From Lysobacter soli (GTDB lineage Bacteria > Pseudomonadota > Gammaproteobacteria > Xanthomonadales > Xanthomonadaceae): DNA of 64,000 nt. The DNA lies in the NCBI RefSeq assembly GCF_003382285.1, contig NZ_QTJR01000002.1, positions 372,001-436,000 of the forward strand. Reading direction: 5' to 3'. This document shows, one piece after another, positions 35,733 to 43,992 of the stretch. The notes under the pieces are model-generated. The model ran no database searches. It had not been told where the DNA came from and worked only from the letters and a program-made list of their open reading frames with translations. The translations under genes and the position numbers were made by a program. How positions within the stretch are numbered: position 1 is the stretch's first letter; the number at the start of each line of letters is the position of its first letter.

Positions 35733-36986
35733 ATGTTCCCCAGCTCCGCCCGCATCGCCGGTTACGACGATGAACTCGCCCAGGCCATCGCCAACGAGGC
35801 GCGCCGCCAGGAGGACCATGTCGAGCTGATCGCCTCGGAGAACTACGCCTCGCCGCGCGTGATGGAGGCCCAGGGCAGCGTGCTGACCAACAAGTACGCC
35901 GAGGGCTATCCGGGCAAGCGCTATTACGGCGGCTGCGAGTACGTGGACGTCGCCGAGCAGCTCGCCATCGAGCGCCTGAAGCAGCTGTTCGGGGCCGATT
36001 ACGCCAACGTCCAGCCGCATTCGGGCTCGCAGGCCAACCAGGCCGTGTACCTGGCGCTGCTGAACCCGGGCGACACGATCCTGGGCATGTCGCTGGCGCA
36101 CGGCGGCCACCTGACCCACGGCGCCAAGGTCAACGTCAGCGGCAAGCTGTTCAACGCGATCCAGTACGGCGTGAACGACCAGGGCCTGATCGACTACGAC
36201 GAAGTCGAGAAGCTCGCGCTGGAGCACAAGCCGAAGATGGTCGTCGCCGGTTTCTCGGCGTACTCGCAGCAGATCGACTGGGCGCGCTTCCGCGCCATCG
36301 CCGACAAGGTCGGCGCGTACCTGTTCGTCGACATGGCGCACGTGGCGGGCCTGGTCGCCGCCGGCGTCTACCCGAACCCGCTGCCGCACGCGCACGTGGT
36401 CACCTCGACCACGCACAAGACGCTGCGCGGCCCGCGCGGCGGCATCATCGTGGCGAAGGGCGCCGGTGAGGACATCGAGAAAAAGCTGCAGTCGATCGTC
36501 TTCCCGGGCATCCAGGGCGGTCCGCTGATGCACGTCATCGCCGCCAAGGCGGTGGCCTTCAAGGAAGCGCTGGAGCCGGAATTCACCGCCTACCAGCAGC
36601 AGGTCGTGAAGAACGCGCAGGCGATGGCGAAGACGATCATCTCGCGCGGCTACAAGATCGTGTCCGGCGGCACGCAGAACCACCTGATGCTGATCGACAT
36701 GATCGGCAAGGGCGTGACGGGCAAGGACGCCGAAGCCGCACTCGGCAAGGCGCACATCACGGTCAACAAGAACGCGGTGCCGAACGACCCGCAAAAGCCG
36801 TTCGTTACCTCCGGCCTGCGCATCGGTACGCCGGCGGTCACCACGCGCGGTTACGGCGAGGCCGACTGCATCGAGCTCGCCAACTGGATCTGCGACGTGC
36901 TCGACGCGCCGAAGGACGAGAGCGTCATCGCCGCCGTGCGCGAGAAGGTGACGGCGCAGTGCGCGAAGTTCCCGGTGTACGGCTGA
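35733..36986 (+). CDS. glyA: Serine hydroxymethyltransferase
   Basis: PLP enzyme interconverting serine and glycine and charging tetrahydrofolate with one-carbon units. Start ATG 35733, 417 residues, same length as E. coli. The PLP lysine lies in [14 protein letters not shown], at K229, the same number as in E. coli. Other signatures: [19 protein letters not shown] and [15 protein letters not shown]. The glyA-nrdR-ribD order is common in this group. A heptamer-repeat hairpin begins five bases past the stop. Confidence 0.97.
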   Translation: MFPSSARIAGYDDELAQAIANEARRQEDHVELIASENYASPRVMEAQGSVLTNKYAEGYPGKRYYGGCEYVDVAEQLAIERLKQLFGADYANVQPHSGSQANQAVYLALLNPGDTILGMSLAHGGHLTHGAKVNVSGKLFNAIQYGVNDQGLIDYDEVEKLALEHKPKMVVAGFSAYSQQIDWARFRAIADKVGAYLFVDMAHVAGLVAAGVYPNPLPHAHVVTSTTHKTLRGPRGGIIVAKGAGEDIEKKLQSIVFPGIQGGPLMHVIAAKAVAFKEALEPEFTAYQQQVVKNAQAMAKTIISRGYKIVSGGTQNHLMLIDMIGKGVTGKDAEAALGKAHITVNKNAVPNDPQKPFVTSGLRIGTPAVTTRGYGEADCIELANWICDVLDAPKDESVIAAVREKVTAQCAKFPVYG

Positions 36987-36991
36987 AAGGC

Positions 36992-37080
36992 GGGGATTCG
37001 GGATGAAGGAATTCGGGATTCGCAATCGACGTTACGCGCTTTCGCCTTTCCGAATCACGAATCCCGAATCACGAATCCCG
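36992..37080. repeat. Inverted heptamer arrays between glyA and nrdR
   Basis: The left arm (36992-37022) is built of GGGATTC units, the right arm (37051-37080) of alternating CGAATCA/CGAATCC units; together they form a long imperfect hairpin with a loop of about 28 bases. It is the same heptamer family as upstream of gspF. The array ends seven bases before the nrdR start, which has no Shine-Dalgarno sequence. Confidence 0.85.
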
Positions 37081-37087
37081 GCCTGAT

Positions 37088-37609
37088 ATGCACTGCCCTT
37101 TCTGCCAGCACCCCGACACGCGCGTGATCGATTCGCGCGTGTCCGATGACGGCGCGACGATCCGCCGTCGTCGCGTCTGCGAAGCCTGCGGCGAGCGTTT
37201 CTCGACGCAGGAAACCATCGAGCTGAAGCTGCCGCTGATCATCAAGAGCGACGGCCGCCGCGAGGCGTTCGACGCGCGCAAGCTGCGCGCGAGTTTCGAT
37301 CGCGCGCTGCAGAAGCGCCCCGTTTCGGAAGAACAGATCGAATCGTCCGTGCGTGCGGTCGTGCACCACCTGCGCATGACGGCCGAACGCGAATTGCCTT
37401 CGCGCCGCGTCGGCGATTTCGTCATGACCGAGCTGCGCAAGCTCGACCACGTCGCGTACGTGCGATTCGCGTCGGTGTATCGCGCGTTCCAGGACGTGGC
37501 GGATTTCCGCGAGGAACTCGATCGCCTGGAAAGTGACAGCTCCGCCGAAGGCCAGCTGCCGCTGCTCGACGAGGAAGCAGAGCCGTCGCCGCGCAAGGGC
37601 AAGCGCTGA
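37088..37609 (+). CDS. nrdR: Transcriptional repressor NrdR
   Basis: Zinc-ribbon/ATP-cone repressor of ribonucleotide reductase genes. 173 residues. The zinc ribbon is complete: [17 protein letters not shown] and [16 protein letters not shown] give two Cys pairs. The ATP-cone follows (about 45-135; [22 protein letters not shown]). The stop overlaps the ribD start by one base. No ribosome-binding site is visible because a heptamer array ends just before the start. The C-terminal 25 residues are acidic, then basic. Confidence 0.95.
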   Translation: MHCPFCQHPDTRVIDSRVSDDGATIRRRRVCEACGERFSTQETIELKLPLIIKSDGRREAFDARKLRASFDRALQKRPVSEEQIESSVRAVVHHLRMTAERELPSRRVGDFVMTELRKLDHVAYVRFASVYRAFQDVADFREELDRLESDSSAEGQLPLLDEEAEPSPRKGKR

Positions 37610-38712
37610 TGACAACGGATTCGTTCACCGCCACCGATCACGCGATGATGGCGCGCGCGCTGCGGCTCGCCGAGCGCGGCGCGTACACGACCAAGCCCAA
37701 TCCGATGGTCGGCAGCGTGATCGCGCACGGCGAGGAAATCGTCGGCGAAGGCTGGCACGAGCGCGCCGGCGAGCCGCACGCGGAAGTGCATGCGCTGCGC
37801 GTCGCGGGCGAACGCGCGAAAGGCGCGACGGCCTACGTCACGCTGGAACCGTGCGCGCACACCGGGCGCACCGGTCCGTGCGCGGACGCACTGATCGCCG
37901 CTGGCGTTTCGCGCGTGATCGCGGCGATGCGCGATCCATTTCCGCAGGTCGACGGCGCGGGTTTCGACAAGCTCCGTGCCGCCGGCATCGAGGTTGCCTC
38001 GGGTTTGATGGAAGCGCAGGCGCGCGCGCTCAATCGCGGTTTCCTGTCGCGCGTGGAGCGCGGTCGTCCGTGGCTGCGCGTCAAACTCGCGACCAGCCTG
38101 GATGGGCGCAGCGCGCTCGCCAATGGCGAATCGAAGTGGATCAGCGGCGAGGCTTCGCGCCTGGACGTGCAGCACTGGCGTGCGCGTAGCGGCGCGATCG
38201 TCACCGGCGCAGGCACCGTACTCGCCGACGATCCCGCGCTCACGGTGCGCATGGGCGACGACACGCCGTTCGTGCCGCCGCTGCGCGTGGTGCTCGATCC
38301 CGGACTTGCGACCGTCGCGCGCGGACGCGTGCGCGAAGGCGATGCGCCGACGCTGTACCTGCACGCGCCCGACGCGAAGCCGCCGCGCGGTTTGCTCGCA
38401 CAGCACGCGGCCGTGCCGCTGCGTGATGGCCGGTTCGACCTGCATGCGGTGCTTGCGCTGCTCGCCGAGCGCGGCGTCAACGAAATCCAGCTCGAAGCCG
38501 GTGCGACGCTGGCCGGCGCATTCCTCGGCGCAGGCCTGGTCGACGAAGTGCTGCTGTATGTCGCGCCCGTATTGCTCGGCGAACGCGCGCGGCCGATGTT
38601 CGACGGCCTCGCCATCGACACGATGACGCAGAAACTCAAGATGGCGATCGTGGAATCGCGCTACATCGGACAGGACATCCGCCTGCTGCTGCGGCCCGAA
38701 TCGACAGTCTGA
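37609..38712 (+). CDS. ribD: Bifunctional riboflavin deaminase/reductase RibD
   Basis: Second and third steps of riboflavin synthesis: deaminates the pyrimidine and reduces the ribosyl side chain. 367 residues. The N-terminal deaminase has HAEVHAL and TLEPCAHTGRTGPC (zinc ligands His and two Cys); the C-terminal reductase starts near RPWLRVKLATSLDGRSAL and contains TGAGTVLADDPALTVR and EAGATLAGAFL. The start overlaps the nrdR stop. The FMN riboswitch lies downstream, before ribE, so ribD is not under its direct control. Confidence 0.95.
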   Translation: MTTDSFTATDHAMMARALRLAERGAYTTKPNPMVGSVIAHGEEIVGEGWHERAGEPHAEVHALRVAGERAKGATAYVTLEPCAHTGRTGPCADALIAAGVSRVIAAMRDPFPQVDGAGFDKLRAAGIEVASGLMEAQARALNRGFLSRVERGRPWLRVKLATSLDGRSALANGESKWISGEASRLDVQHWRARSGAIVTGAGTVLADDPALTVRMGDDTPFVPPLRVVLDPGLATVARGRVREGDAPTLYLHAPDAKPPRGLLAQHAAVPLRDGRFDLHAVLALLAERGVNEIQLEAGATLAGAFLGAGLVDEVLLYVAPVLLGERARPMFDGLAIDTMTQKLKMAIVESRYIGQDIRLLLRPESTV

Positions 38713-38734
38713 TCGCACCACCGCGGGGGCGCAG

Positions 38735-39490
38735 ATGAGCGGCTTCAAGGACCATTTCTCCGGCGTCGCCGATGCGTACGCACAGGCGCGGCCGGAGTAT
38801 CCCGACGAATTGTTCGACACGATCGCCGCCGTCGTTCCGCGCGACGCACGCGTGTGGGAACCCGGCTGCGGCAGCGGGCAGGCGACGCGCGGACTCGCCG
38901 CGCGTTTCGCACACGTGCACGCGACCGAGCCGAGCGCGAAGCAGCTCGCGCAGCACTGGGCGCAGCCGGGCACGGACAAGGTGAGCCTCGCGGTGGAGCC
39001 GGGCGAGCGCACCGCGCTGCCGGATGCGAGCGTCGAGTTGATTGCGGTCGCGCAGGCGCTGCACTGGTTCGACCGGGCGAAGTTCTTCGCCGAATGCGAA
39101 CGCGTGCTCGCGCCCGGCGGCGTCCTGGCCGCGTGGGGTTACGCGGATTTCGTCGCACCGGAAGGGATGGTCGACGAGGTCGAGGCGTTCCGCAGTCGCA
39201 TCGACCCGTACTGGCCGCCGGAACGCGAACAGATCGACGCGCACTACGCCGGCTACGACTGGCCGTTCCCGGCGCTGCCCGCGCCATCGCTGTGGCTGGA
39301 GATGGACTGGTCGCTCGCGCATTTCCTGCGCTACCTGTCGAGCATGTCGGCCGTGGCGCGGTGCACCGCGGACACCGGCGGGGATCCGGTCGCCCGACAC
39401 GCCCCGGCGCTGGCCGCCGCATGGGGCGATCCGGACGAGACGCGGGCGATCCGCTGGCCGCTGTTCCTGCACCTTCGCCGGAAGGGCTGA
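38735..39490 (+). CDS. SAM-dependent methyltransferase, UbiE/type 11-like
   Basis: A 251-residue class I methyltransferase: VWEPGCGSGQATRGLA (motif I), HATEPSAKQLAQ, and LPDASVELIAVAQALHWFD with ECERVLAPGGVLAAWGYADF. The ALHWFD motif is typical of a widespread group annotated only as class I methyltransferase, related to trans-aconitate methyltransferases; substrate unknown. It starts 22 bases after ribD and so is probably cotranscribed with nrdR-ribD, ending before the riboswitch promoter. No link to flavin synthesis is known. Confidence 0.85.
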   Translation: MSGFKDHFSGVADAYAQARPEYPDELFDTIAAVVPRDARVWEPGCGSGQATRGLAARFAHVHATEPSAKQLAQHWAQPGTDKVSLAVEPGERTALPDASVELIAVAQALHWFDRAKFFAECERVLAPGGVLAAWGYADFVAPEGMVDEVEAFRSRIDPYWPPEREQIDAHYAGYDWPFPALPAPSLWLEMDWSLAHFLRYLSSMSAVARCTADTGGDPVARHAPALAAAWGDPDETRAIRWPLFLHLRRKG

Positions 39491-39544
39491 CGGGCCGGCG
39501 TCATCGGCGGAACAGTCCATCCGGCGGGCCCTCCAGGGGCCGGA

Positions 39545-39553
39545 TGCTAGAAT
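39545..39553 (+). promoter_or_regulatory. Extended -10 promoter of the riboswitch-ribE transcript
   Basis: TGCTAGAAT, a TGn-extended -10, lies 36 bases before the riboswitch. Transcription would start about 39560. No good -35, consistent with an extended -10 promoter. Same nonamer as upstream of pepA. Confidence 0.5.
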
Positions 39554-39588
39554 CCGCGGGCCGGCTCGCCGGCAACCACAACACGTAA

Positions 39589-39772
39589 CGTCTTCAGGGC
39601 GGGGTGCAATTCCCCACCGGCGGTAGGTGCGGTGGCGCTGTCGAAGGCGCCGTTCGCACGAGCCCGCGAGCGCTTAGTCGCCTCTGGCGAAGAAGGTCAG
39701 CAGATCCGGTCCGATGCCGGAGCCGACGGTCGGAAAGCGCGAGCTTTCCGGAAAGTCCGGATGAAAGAAGAC
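39589..39772 (+). ncRNA. FMN riboswitch (RFN element)
   Basis: All conserved blocks of the RFN aptamer are present in order: CTTCAGGGCGGGGTGCAATT with CCCCACCGGCGGTA, then GAGCCCGCGAGCG, GTCAGCAGATCCGGTCCGAT with GCCGGAGCCGACGGT, and the closing AAAGTCCGGATGAAAGAAGA. It binds FMN and here stands before ribE, controlling ribE-ribB and probably ribH-nusB-thiL. An intrinsic terminator 30 bases downstream indicates control mainly by premature termination. Confidence 0.97.
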
Positions 39773-39801
39773 AGCCGCACACGGCCCCGCGCCGTGTGCC
39801 T

Positions 39802-39824
39802 GCCTCATGCCTTGAGGCGTTTTT
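39802..39824 (+). terminator. Riboswitch-controlled intrinsic terminator
   Basis: GCCTCA and TGAGGC form a 6-bp stem with a 5-base loop, followed by GTTTTT. Just before it, CACACGG/CCGTGTG (about 39778-39798) forms a second stem that may be the switching partner. Confidence 0.75.
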
Positions 39825-39853
39825 CGCTCATTCTTGAACGGGAAACGTTTCAT

Positions 39854-39955
39854 ATGCAGGTCCGTCTGCCAAAGCCCGCACATCCATGTGCGGGCATCTC
39901 AAAAAAAGCACAGCTTCGCTCTCGCGTCTTCGTGCGTTCAATGGAGGCGCGCTGA
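39854..39955 (+). CDS. Possible 33-codon leader ORF overlapping ribE start
   Basis: Begins ATG 39854 and ends TGA 39953-39955, sharing one base with the ribE ATG (TGATG), the usual geometry of translational coupling. The peptide starts MQVRLPKPAHPCAGISKKAQ and is basic. Its ribosome-binding site is weak (GGGA about ten bases upstream). A 9-bp hairpin (GCCCGCACA/TGTGCGGGC, 39874-39895) and an A7 run lie within it. It could be chance. Confidence 0.25.
   Translation: MQVRLPKPAHPCAGISKKAQLRSRVFVRSMEAR
39874..39895. promoter_or_regulatory. Stable tetraloop hairpin in the ribE leader
   Basis: GCCCGCACA-TCCA-TGTGCGGGC, a perfect 9-bp stem, lies between the riboswitch terminator and ribE and is followed by an A-rich run, so on this strand it is not a terminator. 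It may shape ribE translation or mRNA processing. Confidence 0.5.
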
Positions 39956-40557
39956 TGTTCACCGGCATCATCGAAGGCGTCGGCCGGCTGGCCACGCTTG
40001 AACACCGCGGCGGCGACGTCCGCCTCACCATCGACGTCGGCACGCTGCCGTTCGACGCCGTGCAACTGGGCGAGAGCATCGCTGTCAACGGCGTGTGCCT
40101 GACGGTGATCGAGTTCGACGCACGCAGTTTCGCCGCCGACGCCTCCAACGAAACGCTCGCGCTCACCACGCTCGGCGCGCTCGCGATCGGCGACGCGGTG
40201 AACCTGGAGCGCGCGATGCGTCCGACCGATCGCCTCGGCGGACATCTGGTCAGCGGGCACGTCGATGGCCTCGGCCGCGTCGAGCGCATCGAACCCGACG
40301 CGCGCGCGCAACGCTGGCGTTTTTCCGCGCCGGCGCCGCTGCTGCGCTACATAGCGAAGAAGGGCTCGATCTGCGTCGATGGTGTCAGCCTCACGGTGAA
40401 CGAAGTCGACGATGCGGGCTTCGACGTCGCGCTGATTCCGCATACCGTCGCGCACACGCGTTTCGCGCACACGCAGGTGGGCGACGCGGTGAACCTGGAA
40501 ATCGACCTGGTCGCGCGCTACGTCGAGCGCCTGCTCGCCGGCCGCGCGGGGGAATAA
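39955..40557 (+). CDS. ribE: Riboflavin synthase, alpha subunit
   Basis: Final step of riboflavin synthesis: dismutates two lumazines. Start ATG 39955 (MFTGIIEGVGRL), GGAGG eight bases upstream, 200 residues. The two tandem lumazine-binding repeats each show the GESIAVNGVCLTV-type signature (GESIAVNGVCLTVIE; GSICVDGVSLTVNEV). It is the first gene after the FMN riboswitch. The gene is called ribC or ribE in different organisms. Four bases separate it from ribB. Confidence 0.95.
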   Translation: MFTGIIEGVGRLATLEHRGGDVRLTIDVGTLPFDAVQLGESIAVNGVCLTVIEFDARSFAADASNETLALTTLGALAIGDAVNLERAMRPTDRLGGHLVSGHVDGLGRVERIEPDARAQRWRFSAPAPLLRYIAKKGSICVDGVSLTVNEVDDAGFDVALIPHTVAHTRFAHTQVGDAVNLEIDLVARYVERLLAGRAGE

Positions 40558-40561
40558 CGCC

Positions 40562-41674
40562 ATGCCTTTCAGCCCGATCCCCGAACTGCTCGAGGAAATC
40601 CGCAACGGCTGCATGGTCGTCATCGTGGACGACGAAGACCGCGAGAACGAAGGCGACCTCATCATGGCCGCCGAACTCGTGCGGCCGCAGGACATCAACT
40701 TCATGGTCACGCATGCGCGCGGCCTGGTGTGTTTGTCGCTCACGCGCGAGCGATGCCGCCAGCTCGGCCTGCCACCGATGGTGCGTGACAACACCTCGCC
40801 GCACCACACCAACTTCACGGTGAGCATCGAAGCGGCCGAAGGCGTGACCACGGGCATCAGCGCCTACGATCGCGCGCATACCGTGCGCACGGCGGTGCGG
40901 CCGGATGCATCGGCAAGCGATCTCTCGCAGCCCGGCCACATCTTCCCGCTGCAGGCGCAGCCGGGCGGCGTGCTCAACCGCGCGGGACACACCGAAGCGG
41001 CGAGCGACCTGGCGCTGCTCGCGGGCCTTGAACCTGCCGGCGTGCTGGTGGAGATCCTCAACCCCGACGGCAGCATGGCGCGCCGGCCGGAACTGGAAGC
41101 CTTCGCTGCCGAGCACGGGCTGAAGATCGGCTCGATCGAGGAGCTGATCCGTTACCGTCTCGAGACCGAGCACACCATCGAGCGCGTGGATGCGCGCGAG
41201 ATCGAGACCGAGCACGGCCCGTTCGAACTGTTCACCTACCGCGACCGCCTGAGCCACGCGCTGCATTTCGCGCTGCGCCGCGGCGAGCCGGACGTCGCCA
41301 CGCCGACGCTGGTGCGCGTGCACGTGCAGAACCCGCTGGCCGACGCATTGCACTGGCGGCGCCCGGACTTCGGCCCGGCGGTGGGCGACGTGCTGAAGGC
41401 GATCGCCGCCGAAGGCCGCGGCGCGCTGGTGCTGCTGGCCGACCACGCCGATGCCGACGCGCTGCTGGCGCGCATCCGCGCACCCCAGCATGCCGACGAG
41501 GCCGGCGCGGGCCGCGGCCACGCGCTCGCCGAATGGCGGCGCAACGGCGCCGGCGGCCAGATCCTCGCCGACCTCGGCCTCGGCAAGCTCCGCGTGCTGG
41601 GCACGCCGCGCAAGCAGATCGGCCTGGCGGGGTTCGGGCTCGAGGTCGTCGAGTACGTCGAGATCTCGCACTGA
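40562..41674 (+). CDS. ribB: 3,4-dihydroxy-2-butanone 4-phosphate synthase with degenerate GTP cyclohydrolase II domain (RibBX type)
   Basis: Makes the four-carbon precursor of riboflavin from ribulose 5-phosphate. 370 residues. The N-terminal half is an intact RibB: VVIVDDEDRENEGDLIMAAE, VCLSLTRERC, TNFTVSIEA and the GHIFPLQAQPGGVLNRAGHTEA active-site loop. The C-terminal half aligns in layout with GTP cyclohydrolase II but lacks the zinc-binding Cys cluster: where CLTGDVFGSxRCDC is expected it reads VHVQNPLADALHWRRPD. The cyclohydrolase activity is therefore probably absent and a separate RibA is expected elsewhere. Called RibBX when this pattern has been described in other proteobacteria. 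Confidence 0.92.
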   Translation: MPFSPIPELLEEIRNGCMVVIVDDEDRENEGDLIMAAELVRPQDINFMVTHARGLVCLSLTRERCRQLGLPPMVRDNTSPHHTNFTVSIEAAEGVTTGISAYDRAHTVRTAVRPDASASDLSQPGHIFPLQAQPGGVLNRAGHTEAASDLALLAGLEPAGVLVEILNPDGSMARRPELEAFAAEHGLKIGSIEELIRYRLETEHTIERVDAREIETEHGPFELFTYRDRLSHALHFALRRGEPDVATPTLVRVHVQNPLADALHWRRPDFGPAVGDVLKAIAAEGRGALVLLADHADADALLARIRAPQHADEAGAGRGHALAEWRRNGAGGQILADLGLGKLRVLGTPRKQIGLAGFGLEVVEYVEISH

Positions 41675-41758
41675 CCCCGCCACCGGCCGCGCCCGCCGCC
41701 CTTACCCGGGCTGGCGGGCCGGTCGGGTAAACTTCCCGCCCTTCACGAAGAACGCCCC

Positions 41759-42226
41759 ATGACCCACTACGAAGGCGACCTGCGCAGCCCCCCGGGCGCG
41801 CGTTTCGCGATCATCGCCAGCCGCTGGAACCCGCGCATCACCGATACGCTGGTCGCTGGCGCGCGCAAGACCTTCGCCGAAAATGGCGTGGACGAGTCGG
41901 CGGTCGATGTCATCCGCGTGCCCGGCGCGTGGGAAATCCCGGTCGTCGCCACGCGGCTGGCCAAGGCGGGGCAGCATGCTGCGGTGGTCGCGCTAGGCTG
42001 CGTCGTGCGTGGCGACACGCGTCATTACGAGCAGGTCGCCGACGGGTGTTCCGACGGCCTGATGCGCGTGCAGCTGGATTACGGCCTGCCGGTCGCCAAC
42101 GGCGTGCTGGCGGTGGAGCGCCACGAGGATGCCGAGGCCCGCGCCGGCGGCACGCACGGCAACAAGGGCGAGGAAGCGGCGCTGGCCGCACTTGAAATGA
42201 GTCACCTGCTGGGGCAACTGCCATGA
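41759..42226 (+). CDS. ribH: 6,7-dimethyl-8-ribityllumazine synthase
   Basis: Condenses the RibB and RibD products to lumazine; forms an icosahedral or pentameric shell. 155 residues. Family motifs: [30 protein letters not shown]-type [31 protein letters not shown] (catalytic His in TRHYE) and the [18 protein letters not shown]-terminus. It follows ribB by 84 bases and overlaps nusB by four. Confidence 0.95.
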   Translation: MTHYEGDLRSPPGARFAIIASRWNPRITDTLVAGARKTFAENGVDESAVDVIRVPGAWEIPVVATRLAKAGQHAAVVALGCVVRGDTRHYEQVADGCSDGLMRVQLDYGLPVANGVLAVERHEDAEARAGGTHGNKGEEAALAALEMSHLLGQLP

Positions 42227-42684
42227 ACCGTCGTCGTCCGGATGGAATCGATCCCGTTGCCCGTTCGCGTGCGCGTCGCCGCGCGCTGCAGGCCGTCTAT
42301 GCGTGGCAGATGTCCGGTTCGAGCGCGCGCGACGTGATCGGGCAGTTCGCGCACGAACAGGCCAAGGAACAGGCGGACCTGGAGTATTTCGAAGACCTCG
42401 TGCGCGGGGTCGAAGCGAACGTCGAGTCGTTGGACGACGCGCTCAAGCCGTTCCTGGATCGCGACATCGAGCAGGTCGACGCGATCGAACGCGCCGCGCT
42501 TCGCATCGCCGCGTACGAACTGCGCATGCGTCCGGACGTGCCGTATCGCGTGGTCATCAACGAGGCCATCGAAAGCGTGAAGCGCTTTGGCGCCGAGCAC
42601 GGCCACACCTACGTCAACGGCGTGCTCGACCACGCCGCCGCCGACTGGCGCGCGGTCGAAGTGAAGGCGCCACGGCCGCGATGA
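42223..42684 (+). CDS. nusB: Transcription antitermination protein NusB
   Basis: All-helical RNA-binding antitermination factor that binds boxA of rRNA leaders with NusE/S10. 153 residues. Signature regions: [62 protein letters not shown] and [12 protein letters not shown]. Overlaps ribH by four bases; the ribH-nusB-thiL order is standard in proteobacteria. Confidence 0.96.
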   Translation: MNRRRPDGIDPVARSRARRRALQAVYAWQMSGSSARDVIGQFAHEQAKEQADLEYFEDLVRGVEANVESLDDALKPFLDRDIEQVDAIERAALRIAAYELRMRPDVPYRVVINEAIESVKRFGAEHGHTYVNGVLDHAAADWRAVEVKAPRPR

Positions 42685-42754
42685 CGCCGCACGGCCGCGA
42701 CGCTGGCAACGCATCGCGGCCGCAACGTTCCACCGCGTTGCATCGGAGCATGTC

Positions 42755-43723
42755 GTGACACAGCCGCCTTCCGATGCCCACGAATTCGACCTGATCGAAC
42801 GCATCCGTCGCCGCGTGCATTCGCGCGACGATGTCGTGCTCGGCATCGGCGACGACGCTGCGCTGCTGAAAGTCCCCGCAGGGCAGCTACTCGTCGTCGC
42901 CATGGACACGCTCAATGCCGGCGTGCATTTCCCCGACGACACCGCAGCCGCCGACGTCGGTTGGAAATCGCTCGCGGTGAACCTGTCCGACCTCGCCGCA
43001 ATGGGCGCCGAACCGGCGTGGTGCACGTTGTCGCTTTCGCTGCCCGATGGCGACACGCGCTGGGTGGACGGCTTCCTCGACGGCTTCCTCGAACTTGCCC
43101 ACGCGCACGGCGTCGCGCTGGTGGGCGGCGACACCACGCGCGGCCCGCTGTCGATCAGCGTGACGGTGCACGGATTCGTCGCGCCGGGACGCGCGCTTCG
43201 TCGCGATGCGGCGCGTGTCGACGACGACGTCTGGGTCAGCGGCACGCCCGGCGATGCGGCCGGTGCGCTCGTGCAATGGCGCGAGCGCACGGTGCGCGAC
43301 GCCTTCCTGCGTTCACGCCTGGACCGCCCGACGCCGCGCCTGACGCTTGGCGCCGCGTTGGCGGATGTCGCGAACGCCTGCATCGACGTATCGGACGGCC
43401 TGCTCGCCGATCTCGCGCACGTATGTCGCGCAAGCAAGGTCGGCGCGCGCATCGAACTCGATCGGCTGCCGGCATCGGACGCGCTTCGCGTGGCGTTCGA
43501 CGAAGCCCATCGCCAAACGCTGCAGGCGACCGGTGGCGACGATTACGAACTGTGTTTCACCGCGTCGCCCGATCTGCGGGACGAGATCGAACGCATCGCG
43601 CTGGGGACCGGCACGCCGGTCACGCGGATCGGACGCATCGAGGCGGGCGAGGGCGCGCGCGCCTTCGACGCGCGCGGGCGGCTGTGGCAACCCGGGCGCG
43701 CCGGCTACCAGCACTTCGCCTGA
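42755..43723 (+). CDS. thiL: Thiamine-monophosphate kinase
   Basis: Phosphorylates thiamine monophosphate to the active diphosphate. 322 residues from GTG 42755. The AIRS-type fold motifs are clear: EFDLIERIRRR, GIGDDAALLKVPAGQLLVVAMDTLNAGVHF, WKSLAVNLSDLAAMGAEPAW, VGGDTTRGPLSISVTVHGFV and ISDGL-type CIDVSDGLLADLAHV. pgpA, the frequent next gene, is absent and a 61-codon membrane protein follows instead. Confidence 0.95.
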   Translation: MTQPPSDAHEFDLIERIRRRVHSRDDVVLGIGDDAALLKVPAGQLLVVAMDTLNAGVHFPDDTAAADVGWKSLAVNLSDLAAMGAEPAWCTLSLSLPDGDTRWVDGFLDGFLELAHAHGVALVGGDTTRGPLSISVTVHGFVAPGRALRRDAARVDDDVWVSGTPGDAAGALVQWRERTVRDAFLRSRLDRPTPRLTLGAALADVANACIDVSDGLLADLAHVCRASKVGARIELDRLPASDALRVAFDEAHRQTLQATGGDDYELCFTASPDLRDEIERIALGTGTPVTRIGRIEAGEGARAFDARGRLWQPGRAGYQHFA

Positions 43724-43797
43724 CTGCGGCGTAAGATCGGCCCACCGGCCGCCGGACGCCTCATCGCCGGTCCCGCCTTTCGCCAAGGAGGTCCCGC

Positions 43798-43983
43798 GTG
43801 GAAACGAGGTTCCTGATCGGCATGCTGTTCTTCATCGTGCCGACGGTGCTGCTGGCCATCGGCTTCTGGGTGCAGCGCAGGCGCGGGAAGACCGGCAGCA
43901 ACTGGGGCGCGGTGCTGCTCGTCATCCTGTGCTGGGTGGTCGGCATGATGCTCGTGATGCGCAAGCTCGACCAGTTCCTCTGA
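43798..43983 (+). CDS. Small two-helix membrane protein (61 aa)
   Basis: A 61-residue protein starting at GTG 43798 with a near-perfect ribosome-binding site AAGGAGGT at 43785-43792, which makes it a convincing gene despite its size. Two hydrophobic helices (about 5-24, FLIGMLFFIVPTVLLAIGFW; and about 37-54, WGAVLLVILCWVVGMMLVM) are separated by a basic loop QRRRGKTGSN, so both ends probably lie in the periplasm with the loop inside. I do not recognise a family. It follows thiL by 74 bases and is convergent with the FAD oxidase gene. Confidence 0.75.
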   Translation: METRFLIGMLFFIVPTVLLAIGFWVQRRRGKTGSNWGAVLLVILCWVVGMMLVMRKLDQFL

Positions 43984-43992
43984 CGCGCGCGC

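Noticed and set aside
35565-37025. In-frame upstream extension of lpxO through glyA
   Set aside because: The extension is antisense to glyA and unlike any protein; LpxO length and its N-terminal anchor fit the GTG at 35564.
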